A DNA stretch of 64,000 bases from an uncultured Bacteroidales bacterium (GTDB lineage Bacteria > Bacteroidota > Bacteroidia > Bacteroidales > Muribaculaceae): positions 1 through 64,000 of the forward strand of contig CATZGB010000014.1 of the NCBI GenBank assembly GCA_958418815.1, given 5' to 3'. This document shows, piece by piece, positions 61,346 through 64,000 of this stretch. Numbering within the stretch: the stretch's first letter is position 1; each line of letters begins with the position of its first letter. A program made the position numbers and the translations under genes. The notes beneath the pieces are model-generated. The model was not told where the DNA came from. It saw only the letters and a program-made list of their open reading frames with translations, and made no database searches.

Positions 61346-62248
61346 ATGAAACCTACACTCTTTGTTCTCGCTGCCGGAATGGGCAGCCGTTACGGCGGCC
61401 TCAAGCAGCTCGATCCTCTCGGCCCCAATGGTGAAACGATCATGGACTACTCCATCTACGATGCGTTGCAGGCCGGATTCGGCAAGGTTGTTTTCGTGAT
61501 TCGCAAGGATTTCGAGAATGACTTCCGCGAGAAGATTCTGTCAAAATATGAGGGACATGTCCCCGTGGAGGTTGTCTTCCAGTCGACCGACAAGCTCCCC
61601 GAGGGTTTCACTTGCCCCGAAGACCGCACAAAACCCTGGGGAACCAACCACGCTGTGCTGATGGGCAAGGAGGTGATCAATGAGCCCTTCGCAGTCATCA
61701 ATGCCGACGATTTCTACGGTCGCGACGCTTTCAAGGTGATTGCCGATGAGCTCAACCGTCCCCGCGACCGCAAGGGCGACTACTGCATGGTCGGTTTCCG
61801 TGTTGGCAACACGATGACCGAGAATGGCTCGGTAGCCCGTGGTGTGTGTTCGACAGCCGACGGCAACCTGACTGGTGTGGTGGAGCGCACAGCGATTTCT
61901 TACGCTCCCGATGGCCGCATCGTGTTCACCGATGAGAATGGTGTGGAGCAGACCCTCGACCCGATGACTCCCGTGTCGATGAACCTCTGGGGATTCACTC
62001 CCGATTATTTCGAGTTCTCTGACCGTGAGTTCCGCAAGTTCCTTGAGAAGGACATCAACACCCCCAAGGCTGAATTTTTCATCCCCCTCTGTATCGACAC
62101 CCTCATCAAGAACGGCGAAGCCACAATCAAGGTGCTTGACACCGATTCCCGCTGGTTTGGTGTGACCTACGCCGCCGACCGTCCCGGTGTGGTGGAGAAG
62201 TTTGCCGAGCTCCACAAAAACGGCACTTATCCCGAGAAGTTGTTCTAA
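61346..62248 (+). CDS. Sugar-1-phosphate nucleotidyltransferase
   Basis: A 300-residue protein with the NTP-transferase fold: an N-terminal nucleotide-binding LAAGMGSRYGGLKQLDPLGP, the metal-binding INADDFYG and a sugar-binding segment near MNLWGFTPDYFEF. It has no HIT-type His-x-His triad, so it is not a classical GalT. Its place between galK and galE, 80 and 15 bases from them, suggests it joins galactose-1-phosphate to a nucleotide, making UDP-galactose directly from UTP. A role as glucose-1-phosphate uridylyltransferase is an alternative. The specificity is inference. Confidence 0.82.
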   Translation: MKPTLFVLAAGMGSRYGGLKQLDPLGPNGETIMDYSIYDALQAGFGKVVFVIRKDFENDFREKILSKYEGHVPVEVVFQSTDKLPEGFTCPEDRTKPWGTNHAVLMGKEVINEPFAVINADDFYGRDAFKVIADELNRPRDRKGDYCMVGFRVGNTMTENGSVARGVCSTADGNLTGVVERTAISYAPDGRIVFTDENGVEQTLDPMTPVSMNLWGFTPDYFEFSDREFRKFLEKDINTPKAEFFIPLCIDTLIKNGEATIKVLDTDSRWFGVTYAADRPGVVEKFAELHKNGTYPEKLF

Positions 62249-62263
62249 AACCTGAACGCAACA

Positions 62264-63298
62264 ATGAAACCCGCAATACTTGTGACCGGCGGTACCGGCT
62301 ACATCGGCTCCCACACTGTGGTGGAGCTGCAGAAAGCCGGTTATCCGGTGGTCATCATCGACAATCTCTCAAACTCCAACCGCGAGGTTCTTGACGGCAT
62401 CGAGCGCATCACGGGCATCCGCCCCGAATTTGTCGAAGCCGACTGCACCGACCTGACCGCCGTCAAGATTCTCTTTGACACATATCCCAATATCAAGGGT
62501 ATCATCAACTTCGCCGCCTCCAAGGCGGTAGGGGAGTCGATGCAGAAGCCGTTGCTCTATTACCGCAACAACCTCAACACCCTGATGAACCTGCTTGACA
62601 TGATGGGCAAATATGATGTCAAGGGCATCGTCTTCTCATCATCCTGCACTGTTTATGGAGAGCCTGACGTGAATCCTGTCACAGAGGAGTCCCCCATCAA
62701 GAAGGCTACCTCCCCCTATGGCAACACCAAACAGATTTCTGAGGAGATCATCACCGACGTTATCAACGCGGGCGCTCCGTTCAAGAGCGTGCTGCTGCGT
62801 TACTTCAACCCGGTAGGCGCCCATCCCTCGGCTGAAATCGGCGAGTTGCCCAACGGAGTGCCCCAGAACCTGGTGCCGTTCCTGACCCAGGCCGCCATGG
62901 GCATCCGCAAGGAGCTGAGTGTGTTCGGCAATGATTACAACACCCCCGACGGGTCATGTATCCGCGACTATATCGATGTCGTGGACCTGGCCAAGGCCCA
63001 TGTGATCGCCGTGGAGCGTATGCTTGAAGACAAATCCGACGAGAAGGTGGAAATCTTCAACCTCGGCACAGGCAACGGCATGAGTGTGCTGGGGCTTATC
63101 GATGCCTTCGAGCGTGCCACCGGAGTAAAGGTTCCCCACAAGATTGCCCCCCGCCGTGCGGGAGACATCGAGAAAGTCTGGGCCAATCCCGAACGCGCCA
63201 ACAATGTGCTGGGCTGGGTGGCTTCGACCCCCATCGAGGAGACCCTGCGTAACGCGTGGACATGGCAGTGCAAGCTCCGCGAACGCGGTGTGATGTGA
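62264..63298 (+). CDS. galE: UDP-glucose 4-epimerase
   Basis: Interconverts UDP-galactose and UDP-glucose. The 344-residue protein has the NAD loop VTGGTGYIGSHTVVEL, IIDNLSNSN, the SSSCTVYG serine segment and the catalytic Tyr-Lys pair in TSPYGNTKQ, plus LRYFNPVGAHPS and the GTGNGMSVL end region, all typical of GalE. It is 15 bases after the nucleotidyltransferase gene. It completes the galactose pathway of this operon. Confidence 0.95.
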   Translation: MKPAILVTGGTGYIGSHTVVELQKAGYPVVIIDNLSNSNREVLDGIERITGIRPEFVEADCTDLTAVKILFDTYPNIKGIINFAASKAVGESMQKPLLYYRNNLNTLMNLLDMMGKYDVKGIVFSSSCTVYGEPDVNPVTEESPIKKATSPYGNTKQISEEIITDVINAGAPFKSVLLRYFNPVGAHPSAEIGELPNGVPQNLVPFLTQAAMGIRKELSVFGNDYNTPDGSCIRDYIDVVDLAKAHVIAVERMLEDKSDEKVEIFNLGTGNGMSVLGLIDAFERATGVKVPHKIAPRRAGDIEKVWANPERANNVLGWVASTPIEETLRNAWTWQCKLRERGVM

Positions 63299-63422
63299 TT
63301 CGCTTTAAGAAGTTTTCATAGTAAATAAATATGACAGGCGGGGTGAGTGATGGCGTGGCGGCATCTTCATGATGCGGCGCTGTCCTCCTCCGCCGGTTAT
63401 AATCTTACCATTCATCTCGTCA

Positions 63423-64000
63423 ATGTTGAGGAATATCAGGAAATATATCGCAGTCGCGACTTTCGCGCTTTCGTTGTCATGCGCGTTTTCAGCCTATGCG
63501 CTGAGCGTGAAGGATGAAGTGCTCGGCAATCCGGAAAAGGCCGGAGGTGTGTATTACGCTTATCCCGGGCCGGCCGACTCGCTGGCCGTCGCTCCGGATG
63601 GATATGAGCCATTTTACATATCTCATTACGGACGCCATGGCTCGCGTTACCTGATTTCCGATGAGGATTACACCCGGGTATTGTCCCATTTCAGGACGGC
63701 TGACTCTCTGGGCTTGCTGACTGATGAGGGCCAGGATGTCCTGAGGCGGCTTTGGGAGGTGTGGAAAGAGGCCGACGGCAGGGGAGGGGAACTTACCCCG
63801 CTTGGCGCGCGTCAGCACAAGGGTATCGCCCGGAGGATGTTCCAGAGCTATCCCGCTGTGTTCCGAGACAGCGCGGAGATAACAGCGCGCTCGACACGGG
63901 TGATGCGCTGCGCACATTCGATGATGGCATTCTGCGAAGGACTCAAAGAGCTTGAACCCACTCTGGTCATCCCGAAAGAGTCCTCAAAACGATGGATGAG
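63423..64000 (+). CDS. Histidine-type acid phosphatase (partial, runs off the window)
   Basis: An open frame of 192 codons continues past the window end. It begins with a signal peptide (MLRNIRKYIAVATFALSLSC, then FSAYA) and soon shows the histidine phosphatase active-site motif in ISHYGRHGSRYLIS (RHGxR). Downstream are LTPLGARQHKGIARRM and ARSTRVMRCAHSMMAF, which are typical of the MINPP/phytase-like branch of periplasmic histidine acid phosphatases. It releases phosphate from organic esters such as inositol phosphates; the substrate cannot be fixed. It lies 124 bases after galE and may or may not share its transcript. The C-terminal HD/HAE motif is beyond the edge. Confidence 0.85.
   Translation, partial: MLRNIRKYIAVATFALSLSCAFSAYALSVKDEVLGNPEKAGGVYYAYPGPADSLAVAPDGYEPFYISHYGRHGSRYLISDEDYTRVLSHFRTADSLGLLTDEGQDVLRRLWEVWKEADGRGGELTPLGARQHKGIARRMFQSYPAVFRDSAEITARSTRVMRCAHSMMAFCEGLKELEPTLVIPKESSKRWM

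Noticed and set aside
1..64000. CRISPR arrays, rRNA, tRNA, insertion sequences, prophage
   Set aside because: No regularly spaced repeats, cloverleaf or rRNA-like stretches, transposase, integrase or phage genes were recognised by eye.

Overview
The window looks like a chromosomal segment of a gut Bacteroidales bacterium, probably of the Muribaculaceae (inferred). The signs are promoters with a TAnnTTTG -7 box, a SusC/SusD polysaccharide utilization locus (PUL) driven by a hybrid two-component system, a glsB/glsA-like glycine-lipid pair, PorT- and Wzi-type outer-membrane proteins, and C-terminal tails of the YFNLQG...YIRQQG...VVVR kind on secreted proteins. No rRNA, tRNA, CRISPR array, prophage or insertion sequence was recognised.

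Layout. 1-717 has no clear gene but holds a leftward promoter, a terminator-like hairpin and a repeated 17-mer. 718-4041 (minus) carries a Crp/Fnr-type regulator, a bile acid:sodium symporter-family transporter and a succinate/acetate CoA-transferase. 4171-10364 (plus) is a housekeeping run: miaB, ftsX, a DUF3098 protein, uppP, truB, queA and a DUF2148 protein. 10382-19526 (minus) is ten tightly packed or overlapping genes that read as one operon: glsA- and glsB-like acyltransferases, a Wzi-type porin, a lipocalin-like lipoprotein, a LegB-like dehydratase, an ATP-grasp enzyme, NeuB, PrmC, RecX and ComF. 19640-21114 (plus) has a possible glycosyltransferase and a YigZ protein. 21282-25469 is an AT-richer insert with a membrane TPR regulator and a TonB-dependent receptor that is out of frame at a run of eight G. 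25642-29447 holds typA, hisS and a PorT-like protein.

29613-49794 is a galactan PUL. A hybrid two-component sensor (minus) faces a plus-strand operon of surface lipoprotein, SusC, SusD, GH30, GH2, a SusE/F-like protein and a 1546-residue GH53 protein with many binding modules. 49925-58790 has an LEA-like lipoprotein, a B12-dependent ribonucleotide reductase, an aspartate 4-decarboxylase, a nitroreductase, dnaA and a META-domain lipoprotein. 59014-64000 is a second galactan/galactose unit: GH53, galK, a sugar nucleotidyltransferase, galE and the start of a histidine acid phosphatase.

How it fits together (inference): the PUL's GH53, GH30 and GH2 enzymes would cut beta-galactans, SusC/D and the surface lipoproteins would import the products, and the second unit would take released galactose into UDP-glucose. 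No canonical galT lies between galK and galE; a nucleotidyltransferase occupies its place. The glycine-lipid/Wzi/nonulosonate operon points to coordinated cell-surface construction.
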